Origin: Vitis vinifera
Lineage: Eukaryota; Streptophyta; Magnoliopsida; Vitales; Vitaceae
Length of the DNA: 64,000 nt
Assembly: GCF_030704535.1 (NCBI RefSeq)
Contig: NC_081810.1
Span: 6,047,501-6,111,500 of the forward strand
Direction of reading: 5' to 3'
In this document: in pieces, positions 22,301 through 33,705 of the stretch
Position numbering within the stretch: the first letter of the stretch is position 1
Layout of the letters: each line of letters begins with the position of its first letter
Position numbers and translations under genes: made by a program
Notes under the pieces: generated by a model
Seen by the model: the letters and a program-made list of their open reading frames with translations, nothing else
What the model was told of the DNA's origin: nothing
Database searches by the model: none

Positions 22301-25300
22301 AGACAAAAGAGTGCACAAAAGTATAGATGGTGTATACAAAGATGCCAATAGGCCATACAAAGCAGAGAAAAAAGAAGTGTGTCTAATATGATGTGTCTTT
22401 CATGTGACAGAGAGTTCTGGAGCACTGCAGGGATCCAAAAACCCAGAGTAAAGTGATGGATGAGATTTTAGGATCTGTTAGCATGCTGGCACAAGATCAG
22501 TATGGCAATTATGTTGTTCAGGTTTTTAATCTTTTCCAGAACACTACTGGTATTGGCTTACATTTTCTTCTATAACTAGCTGGCAGTGACATAAAGTATC
22601 GTTGTCATGTTAAGTGTTGTTTGTGTGATACAGGCCTTCTGAGATGACTAGATGTGGTGATTATGGTTTTCAACTTTTTTCTATTGTTTCTGTATGAACA
22701 TTGTACTGACAACTTTAAGCTCTTCAAGCCTGGTATTTCCCATTTTACAGCCATTTTGCATTTTTCTGTTCTAGTACTCTTACCACTTATAAAACTTTAG
22801 CAGCATAGATTCTTTGCACTTGTCTGTCAACTGCATTGTTTAGTCTTTCTCTGTCTTCTCATTCCAGATGGGTTTTATTTTTTATTTTTTATTAGTAAGT
22901 AATGACTTGGTTTTAAATGCCATATTTGCTCTGTTCTGAACCTCATCATATACATAGGGACTGTTTCACACTTATTTTGTGATGTATCGTTGTAATCCAA
23001 TATCTCTGTGGTAAATAAATTAGATAACAGATCAAGAAATTGCGAAGTAATTGAAGTCACAGCTCAATAGAAGAGCTTCTAGGGTTATAGGTCCTAACAA
23101 CAAGTTCCCAATTTGACTCTGTTATTAGGTGACAAGAACTGCTAGAAATTCATTAACAAAGATTATATATGATAGACTACGATAGCCTATCAAAAAAATG
23201 TGATAAGACTGCAACAACTATTCTTGGTCTTCAATTAGTCACACATTACTACTTCAAGGATTTCTAAATAAAGCACAAGGAGACAACTGAGACAGAAAGA
23301 CTCAGTAAAAGATGATACTCTGGTGCTCTAGGTTACATTCATGCATTTTGGGCCTTGATAAACCTTTTATGTGCATATGCATCTTGTATGAGTTTGAAGA
23401 TTCAGAGAATTCCTAGACTTCTTTTAAATGTTTGTTTGATCATTCTATGCATATGCAATGAGTCTTTTTTTCTTAGATGTTTATTGAGTATATCAACCAA
23501 GTCATCATTGATTTATCCAGCATTAATGTCTGTATACTTCCTTGGTGTAAGGCTGCTTTTACATTTTCTTTTCATTACATCAAGAGTTCAATGTTTGTTT
23601 GCCCATTGTAAGTTACCCAACAGAGAATCACAACTATGGTTGATGGTTTGACTGACAAGATCTCTGTGGCTAGTATTCAAATTTTGATTTAAAGTTACTA
23701 CTAAAATTTTAACCCAAAAGTCCTTCATGTCTTACTCAAGTGGCAAGGGGTGGGTTTATGAGAGGTTTGAGGTCCAAATCCCAATTGGGATAATAAAAAA
23801 TAAAAAATAAAAAATAAAACAGTGGCAAGGGGTTGTGGAGAGGATATGGGAAGTTCTAGGTTTGAGTCCCACTAGGGATAAAGAAACTGAAAATATGTTT
23901 CTTATCCAGAAAGTAAAAGAACCAAAAGAAAAGAATAGATGAAACATAACTCATATGTGCACACAGTTGTACATGTTTAATACCTCAATCTATTTTACTT
24001 AGTCATTTTTGTTGGAATGGCGCAACCAGTGCCAAGACAGGCTTAATCTTTGCACTGACCAACAAGAACTTCCTATAAAGTGTTTAGCTTGAGATGTACA
24101 CATACCAGTGACACTTGGGGGTGCATAAATTGTACATGTTTAATACCTCAATCTATTTTACTTAGTCATTTTTGTTGGAATGGCGCAACCAGTGCCAAGA
24201 CAGGCTTAATCTTTGCACTGACCAACAAGAACTTCCTATAAAGTGTTTAGCTTGAGATGTACACATACCAGTGACACTTGGGGGTGCATAAATTGTTGAT
24301 ATTATAAATTACTGTCACTTTCATGCGATCACTAAGTGTGCTGCTTTGATATCTTTCTTGAACTGGCCAAATCTTGCTGGGTGATGCTAGTTTGACTTTT
24401 GAGCCCCCTGCTGTTGGTCTAAATTGATATTCAAATGTATGTTCTCCTGGATTACCTGTCATGGCGTTTCTGTGTGTGTACTTCGTTGTTTCTTAGTCAA
24501 TCTTTTGCTTTTATTTTTAACAGCATGTTCTGGAGCATGGACAACCACACGAGCGCTCTGCTATAATTAAGGAATTAGCTGGAAAGATAGTTCAGATGAG
24601 TCAGCAGAAGTTTGCCTCCAATGTTGTGGAGAAGTGTTTAACTTTTGGCGGTCCTGCTGAGCGCCAGATCCTGGTGAATGAGATGCTTGGCACTACTGAT
24701 GAGAATGAGCCTCTTCAGGTTTGGCCAATCACTATTTACTTTTCTGCCACTAGATGGAATGACCAAGTCAAATGGGGGAGTGTTTCTATATAAGGCCTTT
24801 GATTGGTAGTGGAGCCAGATCAGAAACATTTTTCTGGAACCTGTTATTTAATGTCTCTGTCCTGCCATGGTAATGCTGTACTTGGCACCTCTGAATTCTC
24901 TTAACCATGAATTTTGCATGGTAAGCCTAAAGTGGAACTGCATCTATTGATGTAGCGGCTTATGGGAAATGAGCTTTCCCCAAGCTTAACCTCTAGCCGG
25001 TTTCACAAGATTTATGAACTTGAACTTAATGTTTTATGTCATATTCTAGGTAAATAACATTTTTTTTTTTCCGTATTTTTAACCAGAGTTAAATGTGGTT
25101 TGAAATTAGTTCTGCTTGTAGTGTTTTTAGCAATGGTTCTAGTGTTCCTTTCATTTTCCCAGTACAGCTGTCTGTCGAAAAAGAAATTGAGAAAGGAAAA
25201 ATCCTATGATTCTGATGCTATTAAAATTTTGCTTATTGCTTGATTTCATGGTTACGTCAACATATAGTTATTTCCCACTTTGTTGTTCTTGTTGCTTGTG

Positions 25301-26087
25301 CATCTAGGCTATGATGAAAGATCAGTTTGCAAACTATGTTGTACAAAAGGTGCTGGAGACTTGTGATGACCAGCAGCGTGAGCTGATCTTGTCCCGAATT
25401 AAGGTTCATCTTAATGCACTGAAGAAATACACTTATGGAAAGCATATTGTTGCACGTGTAGAGAAACTCGTTGCTGCTGGGGGTACCTATCCTTTCCCTC
25501 ATATTTTACTTTAGCATGCATATTAAATAGTCGCTCAGGCTGCATTTTTTAAGAAAGAAAACATGTCTTTGCAGTTGCCTTTTTCTGTGTTTATTCTTCA
25601 TTCCTTTTAGGATGTGGACGTGCTGCTTTTTTGCTAGATAAACACGACTAACTGACAAATTGGGATTGGTGGATAACACATGGGTTAAACTGCCATAGAC
25701 ATACTTGTTTATATTGGCAGGAGTTTTTTAGTAGTTCACTGATAATGGAATTTGTAAATTTTGGTTGGAGATCTTTTGGTTCAGCCTTGCTATGAAATAT
25801 GGACTTCTGATGACATTTTACTGATTAGATGGCATGATCACTGCACTCATAGACAAAATGCTAAGGATTGCATACGTTCTTCCAAATGCCTAATGGGAAC
25901 ATTGGATAACCCTTGTGTATGGAAATGATCAATGCCTAGTTCCTCATTCTGATTTTGTTCTTATGTGTTATGAATACCATCTTAACATATGCATGATTCT
26001 TCCATGTTCAGATAGCTCTCTAACCCTTTGTACATCAAATTGTTTGCAGAAAGGAGAATTGCTATTCAGTCTCCACACCCTGCTTAG
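10382..26087 (+). CDS. Pumilio/PUF RNA-binding protein (APUM1/APUM2-like), nine coding exons
   Basis: A cytoplasmic translational repressor family that binds UGUANAUA-type elements in mRNA 3' UTRs. Coding exons: 10382-11005, 14873-16464, 16551-16692, 16823-16930, 21974-22186, 22411-22521, 24524-24718, 25308-25482, 26050-26087; all introns are GT-AG and phases join cleanly, giving about 1,065 aa, slightly longer than the Arabidopsis proteins of about 970. The N-terminus [10 protein letters not shown], the block [11 protein letters not shown] and [11 protein letters not shown] are typical of this subgroup. The C-terminal third carries eight PUF repeats with code residues visible in [49 protein letters not shown] and FANYVVQ, as in canonical Pumilio. 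It ends IQSPHPA. The ATG at 10,382 is preferred because upstream codons in this frame start only at TTG. Intron 4 (5.0 kb) holds a decayed LINE. No defect is seen in the coding exons. Confidence 0.95.
11939..12480. mobile_element. Non-autonomous TIR transposon in Pumilio intron 1
   Basis: The element starts CATAGTTG and ends AACTATG, a perfect 7-bp terminal inverted repeat. It is flanked by GTATTTGT (11,931-11,938) and GTATTTGG (12,481-12,488), an 8-bp target duplication with one mismatch, which suggests the hAT class. Subterminal palindromic blocks (GCGCGCCTAGGCTTAAGG on the left, GCGCCTAAGCCTTA on the right) face each other. It carries no transposase, and a LINE tail is inserted inside it. 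Confidence 0.7.
12117..12275 (+). mobile_element. 5'-truncated LINE tail with target duplication
   Basis: The segment ends ACCTATC followed by an A-run, the tail seen on the large LINE at 21,736. It is flanked by GCTTTATGT at 12,108-12,116 and again at 12,276-12,284, a perfect 9-bp target duplication. Only the last 150 bp or so of the parent element are present. Confidence 0.75.
12650..12741 (-). mobile_element. Minus-strand 5'-truncated LINE tail
   Basis: On the plus strand it begins with a T-run followed by GATAAGTAAAG, the reverse complement of a LINE 3' end. It is flanked by TATGTGTGCT (12,640-12,649) and TATGTGCGCT (12,742-12,751), a 10-bp duplication with one mismatch. Confidence 0.65.
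13379..13435. repeat. 18-bp tandem repeat, three copies
   Basis: CTTGTGAGGARCATTTCC-type units repeat three times with single-base differences (AAC, AGC, GGC). A short minisatellite in Pumilio intron 1 with no visible function. Confidence 0.8.
17221..18051 (+). pseudogene. LINE ORF1, C-terminal remnant
   Basis: About 276 codons remain open, with proline-rich low-complexity sequence, a basic KRRKKKK patch and a C-terminal block [15 protein letters not shown] that I associate with plant LINE ORF1 proteins. The N-terminal DUF4283 and zinc knuckle of this family are missing. The stop codon TAA (18,049-18,051) overlaps the ORF2 ATG by one base (TAATG), a layout that could allow termination-reinitiation in the active parent. 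Confidence 0.75.
18051..21623 (+). pseudogene. LINE ORF2: endonuclease, reverse transcriptase, zf-RVT (broken)
   Basis: Domains in order: APE-like endonuclease (CWNVRAGL near the start, later ISDHSPIVL), reverse transcriptase ([59 protein letters not shown]) and the C-terminal zf-RVT block ([26 protein letters not shown]). Damage includes a single-base loss near 18,093, further frame changes near 18,270 and 18,400, TGA at 19,691-19,693 where the family reads through, a deletion near 20,140-20,160 and TAG near 20,331. It ends at TAA 21,621-21,623. An intact YVDD-type core (FVDD) is kept, but no single long frame survives. Confidence 0.9.
22259..22371 (-). mobile_element. Minus-strand LINE tail in Pumilio intron 5
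   Basis: This segment aligns by eye with the minus-strand LINE tail at 12,650 (the AAATCTATTAAAAGC and GGTGTATACAA blocks). It is flanked by AAGAAGTGCTTC (22,247-22,258) and AAGAAGTGTGTC (22,372-22,383), a 12-bp duplication with two mismatches. It sits just upstream of the exon 6 acceptor. Confidence 0.55.
23725..23890 (+). repeat. tRNA-derived SINE-like segments, two related units
   Basis: Two units each begin AGTGGCAAGGGG and continue to a box-B-like GGTTTGAG(G)TCC, followed by GGGATAA. The first is followed by (TAAAA)n. The pattern resembles the tRNA head of a SINE with an A-rich tail; an exact family was not recognised. Confidence 0.4.
23968..24293. repeat. Perfect 163-bp tandem duplication
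   Basis: Copy 1 is 23,968-24,130 and copy 2 is 24,131-24,293. Read side by side they are identical. Each begins TGTACATGTTTAATACC and ends GGGGGTGCATAAAT. It is either very recent or an assembly artefact. Confidence 0.9.
24719..25307 (+). other. Pumilio intron 7
   Basis: 589 bp of ordinary AT-rich intron with a T-run near 25,061. Nothing further recognised. Confidence 0.8.
25483..26049 (+). other. Pumilio intron 8
   Basis: 567 bp between the phase-1 donor in GCTGGGG and the acceptor TTTGCAG. No insertions recognised. Confidence 0.8.
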
Positions 26088-26300
26088 GTGGGCATAGGAA
26101 AGAAAGAAGTTGTACAGCTAACTGAGGCTAGTGTGAGCTTCCTTTCTTCTTCTCTTTCTCTGGAATCTAGAGCTATGGTTCTACTATCTCTTTAAGATAG
26201 ATATGAGCTGATTGGCAATAAAGCTGTTCTTGTACTGGAAAACTGTACATTGTGTAGTTTAAGGTTTATACATATAATCAAGCAAGCTGAGAGGTTCGGG
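26088..26300 (+). other. Pumilio 3' UTR with poly(A) signal and a Pumilio-like site
   Basis: After the TAG at 26,085 comes AATAAA near 26,217, and TGTACATT at 26,244-26,251, one base from the UGUANAUA consensus. The transcript end is not fixed. Confidence 0.4.
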
Positions 26301-27865
26301 TGTTCAATACACTTGAAGTCCATGCAGAGGAGATAAATGACTATACAAGTTTTTAAGGGTGTAAAAAATGATTAAAATGGTGAGGTAGTTTATATGTTAA
26401 CGCGACTGTACAAATTTCGCCATGTGGAGAGCTGTTGATGTTTAGGTGAGGCCAGGATATTTTTGTTTAATGTATGCTTATTGACTACTTTCTTTCTTTT
26501 AAAGTACAATTTTCTCCTGTGCTCAAAGTATCTTGTTTTGGTCTACTTTTTCTTTGTATTTGTTCTTGGTGGTGTTAATATATGGTTCATTTTATGCAAT
26601 CTATTCCTCCAATTATACGTAGTTTCTCTGAATGAAGAGATGTCGACCTTTCGGGTAGTTTCATTCTTCCCAATTTCAGCCTGGGATTGCACCCATTGGT
26701 TGCACCATACTCATGGCATTGCCTCAACTCTGAATTAGCAGGGACCATTTGAAAACCAAGTATGTCCAATTGTGATTGCTTTTAGGGAGGGTAAGATAAT
26801 AATGCGAGGATGGTAGAGAGTAGAGTGATTGTAGCTGGATTTGAAAGTGGAATAGAGCACACTATTGAATCAAAAACCTTAACTGTTAAACATGTTTTGG
26901 GAATGAATATCTGTGGTTAAATCCAAAGCCCATTTTCCTCCAAAGGGGGGTTAGAAAAAAAAAATGAGAATGCTATTTTGGGGGCAAAATTATTTCTTTG
27001 AAATTTCTGGATTTGGGGTTTGTCAAACCTGTTAGAGGTGTCAACTTAGCTTAGGAGTGTGGCTTTGATGGCTCAAAATCTGAATCAACAATTGAAGTCT
27101 GTTCTGCAAATTGGAAGAGCCAAGTATTACAGGTATCTTATAGATGCTACATCTTCTTGCTTTCCCTACATCTTTCCATAATAATGTTGAGTCAAATAAT
27201 GACTGTTGCTAAACACAAGTTTGTAGGGAGGTTAAACCAGTTAGCCAATTTTGATGCATGTCTCGTTTAAATTAACTTGAAAATTCAGGTCTTGCATTCC
27301 AGTACTCAAGGTCTCTCAGATGCCACAAACAAATATTGATTTTCAGGATGGTTGGAAAAAGCCATGAATCACAAGTTGATATGAATTTTGTGGGAATGAT
27401 AGTTTTTCAGATATTTTGTAAATAAAAGTTTGTTTAGGAATTAAAATGTTTTTAATATATATTTTTTTATATTTTTAAAAATAATTTTTACATGTGGTGC
27501 TTAATTTTTATTTATTTTTCATATTTATATAATTATTTTTAAAAACAATCATTAAAAAAATGAAGTGAAAACAACTGAATGACTTTATTTGAAAACAGTT
27601 ACAGCAGGTAGCCTCCCAATCAAATTTGTCTTGCTGCAAAAGTACTAATTCAGATATCTGTGTTCTCAAAGAGGAAGGCCTCAACAGTTCATAACAATTT
27701 CATAAAATTCTAATTAATCTCCAAAAATGACCCAAGAATTTGTTTTTTCTTTTGTCGTATGAACTTCACAGAATACATTGCACAATTCTCTACCATTTCT
27801 TAAGGATGGCAAAACTAGTGGTACAGAGACATCAAGAAGCTTACACAGAATCTCTCTTTTGAATT
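26301..27865. other. Spacer between convergent genes
   Basis: AT-rich, with no recognisable coding family. The last 250 bases probably include the 3' UTR of the minus-strand gene ending at 27,866. Confidence 0.5.
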
Positions 27866-28485
27866 CTAATCATCACCACTCTCTTCATCAATCTTCTGCC
27901 CAAAACCCCTTGGCCCAGCTCTAGCTCTCACCTTCCTCTTCTTCCCATTCTTCTTCTTGGCTGACTCTTCTTTCTCAAACTTCTCCTTCTCCCTCTTCTG
28001 CAAGAAATCTGACACAGCTATGTATATAACCTGAAAAACCCCAATCATAATTTCAGCCAAAAACTACAAGAACCCATCAATTCCGACCAAAAACATGAGC
28101 AAATTTCAGAAATTTACTTTACCCCTATAGTGAGAATAGTGAGAGCAACAAAAGCAACGAAGAGAAGAGCCGATATAACGGTGGAGACACCCTCATCACT
28201 AGTGGACACTATCTGCTGGGAATTCTCAAGTGGGGTCACCTCTGAAGGCAAAGCATCTTCAGATACAGCGGATATTCTCCAAAGTTGGGTGCTTTTCTGA
28301 GGAATTGCATGAGGCGGGTGGTGAAAATTGATGGTTTTCTTTCGAGGGGTAGTGGTTCGTAAGGCAAGAAGTGGGATGAATGGCAGAGATGAATTGTGGA
28401 TGTGAAGCGAATTGGGAGGTTTTGAGTTGAAAATGGAGGGGAAAGGCAGTGGAGATAGAGATCCACATACAGATGCAGAAGCCAT
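27866..28485 (-). CDS. Small predicted plastid single-span membrane protein, unknown function
   Basis: Two exons: 28485-28123 and 28030-27866, joined through a GT-AG intron in phase 0 (ATA GGG | GTT ATA), give 175 aa. The first 70 or so residues are rich in Ser, Pro, Thr and His with few acidic residues, like a chloroplast transit peptide. A single hydrophobic span (about residues 100-127, STVISALLFVAFVALTILTI across the splice site) is followed by SDFLQKREKEK and a strongly basic KKKNGKKRKVRARAGPRGFG tail ending ESGDD. I infer a plastid membrane protein with a basic soluble tail; I cannot name the family. The start is the ATG after a (CT)n leader at 28,503-28,523. It converges on the Pumilio gene. 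Confidence 0.85.
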
Positions 28486-29409
28486 GGTTCACCTACTTCC
28501 ACTTTCTCTCTCTCTCTCTCTATCCCTGCTCAACTTGCAGAAGTGCTGACTCTATAGAAGGGGAATCTTAGGGTACTTTTTGAATGTACAGTAATTTCTG
28601 TATAAGCTTGTGATTATTGATTGCCATAACCATCAGAACCTCATGATGACCCCATAATAAAATAAAATAAATTAAAATAAAAAAACCTCTTTATTTAATC
28701 CTTTAACTCTAGGGGGTTGCAGGTTTAGTGATTGTGCTCCACAAGAATGTGACCAAGCCTAGATGAGGCCCATGACAGTTTTCAAATGAGAACAACAGCC
28801 CAAGTCCTGGTAACATGGCACCTTGCAACATTAGATTGGGCCTTTAAAGGCCCAAAAATGAACAAAATGTGTTCGGCTCCCTTCTCGGTAAGCGTTGAAA
28901 ACGCACCATCAATTAAGTGACGTCACATATGCACTTTCAATGTCTTGGTTTTGGTACCGTATCTCATTTCCTTAATCTCATTGATACTAAATGGTCGGAT
29001 ATTTTACTACCTTAAATAATTTAGTGTATATCTCGTAGCAGTGTATGCCAGTTGGCTTTCATGCCACTTGGTCCCTCCTCACATGGCGCCTCTTCATCAT
29101 TGGACCCTACTTACTAAAAATTATGCCCTTTATTCTCCATCGTCCCATATGCCATGCCAACTACAAACACCCTAAATCAAACAAAATATCAACATAACCC
29201 CCACCCAAGCTTACATGCTCATGCCTAACTAATGTATATTACTAACGAAAAATGTCTTTTAATAAAAATTTGAATGTTTAATAAAATTAAAAAATATATT
29301 TATTTTTAAAATTTTATTAAAATGACATAGAATAGACATATAGAAATTTTTGAAGACAGATCGTTATACCCGGATATCTTCATTAAAATCTAGATTGTTA
29401 TAAATGAAT
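28486..29409. other. Upstream region of the plastid-protein gene and flank of the transposon complex
   Basis: The (GA/CT)n leader of the minus-strand gene is followed by AT-rich spacer. CACATGGCGCC and CCAAGCCTAGATGAGGCCCATG stretches are present, but no gene was recognised. Confidence 0.45.
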
Positions 29410-29917
29410 AAAAATAATGAAAAATCATGTAATCATACATCAACTAACAAAAATATGATATTTTAGAATTTTGTTTTTTGTATTTTAATTTTAGTGTAAA
29501 ATGGAAAAAAATATTGTCTATTTATGCACTCCAATAATGCTTTCAAATTCGTTCTATAATTACCCTCAAAAGTAAAAGACAAAGTACACATCAATTTAAT
29601 ATCATATTGACAAGTACATGTATAATTTATTTTTATTATTTCTCTTATATCAATATATCTCACTTACCACTTACCTCCTTCTCCATTTTTTTTCCTCTCT
29701 TCCCATCATAATATGTTGTCACCTATTATAGTTTTTATTATTAGTTTTCTCTTTTTCCTTTATATTCTTTTTAATATGCTCATATATTTTCTCATAAAAC
29801 TTCTTTAATTTTTTTATTTTTTTACTCTCTAATTTCTCCATATTTATTGATTTTAATTATTTTTTGACATATTAAAATTAAAATGATAATATATAATAAA
29901 TAGTTAATATAACAAAT
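29410..29917 (+). repeat. Left long terminal inverted repeat
   Basis: Read against the reverse complement of 44,381-44,890, matching runs include AAATCATG, TTTTAATTTTAGTGTAAAAT, AATTTAATATCA, TTTTTATTATTTCTC, CTCATAAAACTTCTTTAA and GATAATATATAA. The inner 125 bases (29,791-29,917) match almost base for base; similarity falls towards the outside. Confidence 0.75.
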
Positions 29918-30384
29918 TAAATAAAAAACAAAAATATATAATGAACAAAAATGAAAATATTATTCCACAAATAACATACTTGATGATTTTAAATATTAAT
30001 TATAATAATACATTTGATAAATTAGGGTTTAAATTTAAATATTTTATTTTATTATTTAGAGGTTTATGATATAAGTTTTTTTATATTAATACTAAACAAA
30101 AAATTTATTTATTTGTAAATTCTTTCACATGTAAAAGTAAAAATATATTTGTAATACTATTTTATTATTTACATAATTTTTCTTTTAATTTTCATTTTAA
30201 ATTTATCATATCAAAATCACAATAAGTGATGGTGTTTTTATCATTTTTCCTATGATTTTAATTTGATTATGAATCTAACATTTTGTTTGGTTAAAATCTT
30301 TAATTTTTAACTATAAAATATAAAAGAAAATATAATTTTCATAAAAAAATTGAATATAACCTTTTATATTAATTTCATAAAAAA

Positions 30385-33300
30385 TAGGTACATCCTTAAA
30401 AAAAAAAAAAAAAAAGAAGGTAAATTCATGCTTAGAGGAATCAGAACCATTATCATACTTATCATGGTGTATATTTTCCTTTGGAATCCTCAACAAGTAA
30501 TTGGAAGTCCTCACCCAACCCAAAACGAACTTTGGAATCCTAGGTATAGCCATTCTTAGAAGAACCAAGACCCTTATCTCCATTCTCATGACTCATATAT
30601 ATCTTTAGGAACCTTCGAGAAGGAATTGGAGGTTGTTTCCCACCCTATAATAGACATTGGAACCCAAGATACATATAAAGATAATTTGGTACATTATTTA
30701 CAAAATTTGGTACATCTTTTACAAAATTTAACACATTCTTAAAACAATTTGGTACATCCAATCCATGAGCTACTAGGACCTCTATATTTATTATCCATGG
30801 CTCATTTATTTCTTTAAAGATCTTTAGAGGTTGTTCTTTACTTTGAAATGAACTTTTGAACTCAAGGTACATCCTTAAGGAAAGTTGGTACATCGTTAAG
30901 AAATTTTGGTACATCTAATCCTTGGGCTATCGAGATCTCTATCTATCTTCCCATGGTCCAATTATCCTTTAAGGACCCTCAAGTAGCAATTGAAGGTCAT
31001 TCCCCACCTCGGAACAAACTTTGGCACTCTTGTTACATTTTTTACAAAATTTGATATATCATTTACAAAATTTGGTACATCATTCACAAAATTTGATGCA
31101 TCCTTAAAAATATTTGGCACATCCAATCCTTGAACTATCGAAACCTCTATTTAATTACTCATGATTCGTTTATTCCCTTAGGGATCTTTGGAAAGTGATT
31201 GGAGGTTATTTGCTACTTCGAAACGAACTTTGGAACCTTAGGTACATCCTTGAGAAAATTTGATACATCCAATCCTTGAGCTAATGAGACACCTATCTCA
31301 TTTTCCATGGTCCATTTCTTCATTTGGAGACCCTCAAGAAGTGATTGGAGGTAGTTCCTCACCTCGGAAAGCACTTTGGCAACTTTGGTACATCCTCCAC
31401 AAAATTTGGTACATCCTTAAAAAAATTTGATACATCCAATCCTTGAGCTACCGAGACCTCTATCTTATTACCCATGGTCTGTTTATTCCTTTAAGGATCT
31501 TTGGAAAGTGATTGGAAGTCATTCCCTACTTTGAAACAAACTTTGCAGCCCTAGGTACATCCTTAAGAAAATTTGATACATCTAGTCCTTAAACTATCGA
31601 GACACCTATTTTCCATCACAAGGCCCATTTATTTATCTGGACAACCTTAGGAAGTGATTGGAGGTAGTTCCCTACTTCAGAACAGACTTTGACCCTCTTG
31701 GTACATCCTTTATAAAATTTGGTACATCTTTCACAAAATTTGTTATATCCTTAAAAATATTTGGTACATCCAATTCTTGAGTTAATGACACCCCTATCTT
31801 ATTACCCATAGTCTGTTTATTCTTTTAGCGATTTTTGGAAAGTGATTGGAGGTTGTTCCCTATTTCGAAACGGACTTTGGAACCCCAAGTACATCCTTGA
31901 GAAAATTTGATACAACCAATCCTTAAGCTAACGAGACACCTATCTCCCTTTCCATGGTCTATTTCTTCATTTGGAGACCCTTGGGAAGTGATTGGTGGTC
32001 ATTCCCCACCTCAAAATGGACTTTGGCACCCTTCATACATCACTTTCAAAATTTGGTACATTCAATCTTAAACTACTGGAACCCTTATCTTATTACCCAT
32101 GGTTCGTTCATTCCTTTAGGGATATTTGAAAAGTGATTGGAGGTCGTCCCCTACTCCAAAATATACTTTGGAACCCTATGTACATCCTTAAGAAAATTTG
32201 ATACATCCAATCTTTGAGCTAACAGGACACCTGTCTTCCTTCCTACGGTTCATTTATCCATTTGGATAGCCTTAGGAAGTGATTGGAGGTTGTTCCCCAC
32301 TTTAGAACGGACTTTGGCCCCCTTGATACATTCTTTACAAAATTTGGTACACCCTTTATAGAATTTGAAACATCTTTCATAAAATTTGGTATATTCTTAA
32401 AAAAATTTGATACATCTAATCTTTGAGCTACTGGAACCCCTATCTTATTACCCATGCTACGTTTATTCCTTAGGGATCTTTGGAAAGTGATTGGAGGTCT
32501 TTCCCTACTCCGAAACATACTTTGGAACCCTAGGTACATCCTTGAGAAAATTTGATACATTCAATCCTTGAGCCCACAAGACACCTATCTCCATTTCCAT
32601 GGTCTATTTCTTCATTTGAAGACCCTCAGGAAGTGATTGGAGGCCATTCACCACCTCGGAACGGACTTTGGAACCCTTCATATATATTTTTCAAAATTTG
32701 GTATATCCTTCACAAAATTTGATACATCCTTAAAAAAATTTGGTACATACAATCCTTGAGCTATCGAGACCCTTATCTTATTACCCATGATCCGTTCATT
32801 CCTTTAGGGATCTTTGGAAAATGATTGGAGGTCGTCCTCTACTCCAAAATACTCCAAAATAGACTTTGGAACCCGAGATACATCCTTAAGAAAATTTGAT
32901 ACATCCAATCTTTGAGCTAATGAGATACCTATCTTCCTTCCTTCTCATGGTCCATTTATCCATTTGGATAGACTAAGAAAATGATTGGAGGTCATTCCCC
33001 ATTTCAAAACGGACTTTGGCCTTTTTGGTACATCATTTATAAAATTTGGTACATCCTTAAAAAAATTTGATACAACCGATCTTTGAGCTATCGAGACCCC
33101 TATCTTATTTCTCATGCTCCGTTTATTCCTTTAGGGATCTTTGAAAAGTGATTGAAGGTTGTTTCCTACTCCGAAATGGACTTTGGAACCCTATGTACAT
33201 CCTTAAGAAATTTAATACATCCAATCCTTGAGTTAACGAGACACCTATCTCCCTTTTCATGGTCCATTTCTTCATTTGAAGACCCTCAAGAAGTGTGATT

Positions 33301-33705
33301 AGAGGTCATTCCCTACTTCAGAATGGACTTTGGCACTTTTGATACATCCTTTACAAAATTTGGTACATTCATAAAAAAATTTAGTACATCTAATCCTTGA
33401 GCTACTAAGACTCTTATCTTATTACCCATGGATCATTTATTTCTTTAGGGATCTTTGGAAAGTAATTGGATATCGTTCCTTACTCTGAAACAAATTTTAG
33501 AACCCTACGTACATTTTTAAAAAAATTTGGTACATCCAATCATTGAGCTAACGAGACACATATTTTTTCCCATCGTGCATTTATTCATTTGGACAACCTT
33601 AGGAAGTGATTGGAGGTCGCTTCCCACTTTAAAACGAACTTTGACCCCCTTGGCACATCCTGTACAAAATTTGGTACATTCTTTATAAAATTTGGTACAT
33701 CCTTT
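30385..33705 (+). repeat. Left composite tandem-repeat array
   Basis: About nine or ten composite units of roughly 310-350 bp. Each has two half-units, with GTGATTGGAGG recurring at alternating spacings of about 145-150 and 165-210 bp (for example 31,193, 31,338, 31,504, 31,651, 31,838, 31,985, 32,131, 32,276, 32,484, 32,630). Half-units share GGTACATCC, ACAAAATTTGGTACATCC, ATCCAATCCTTGAGCTA, ACGGACTTTGG and CCATGGTCC. Copies differ by many point changes, so the array is old. The small open frames in it are chance. Confidence 0.85.

Larger units (their letters stand above)
22522..24523 (+). other. Pumilio intron 6 (2.0 kb) with repeats
   Basis: The intron contains a pair of SINE-like segments with a (TAAAA)n run near 23,725-23,885 and a perfect 163-bp tandem duplication at 23,968-24,293. 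No coding content is recognised. Confidence 0.8.
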
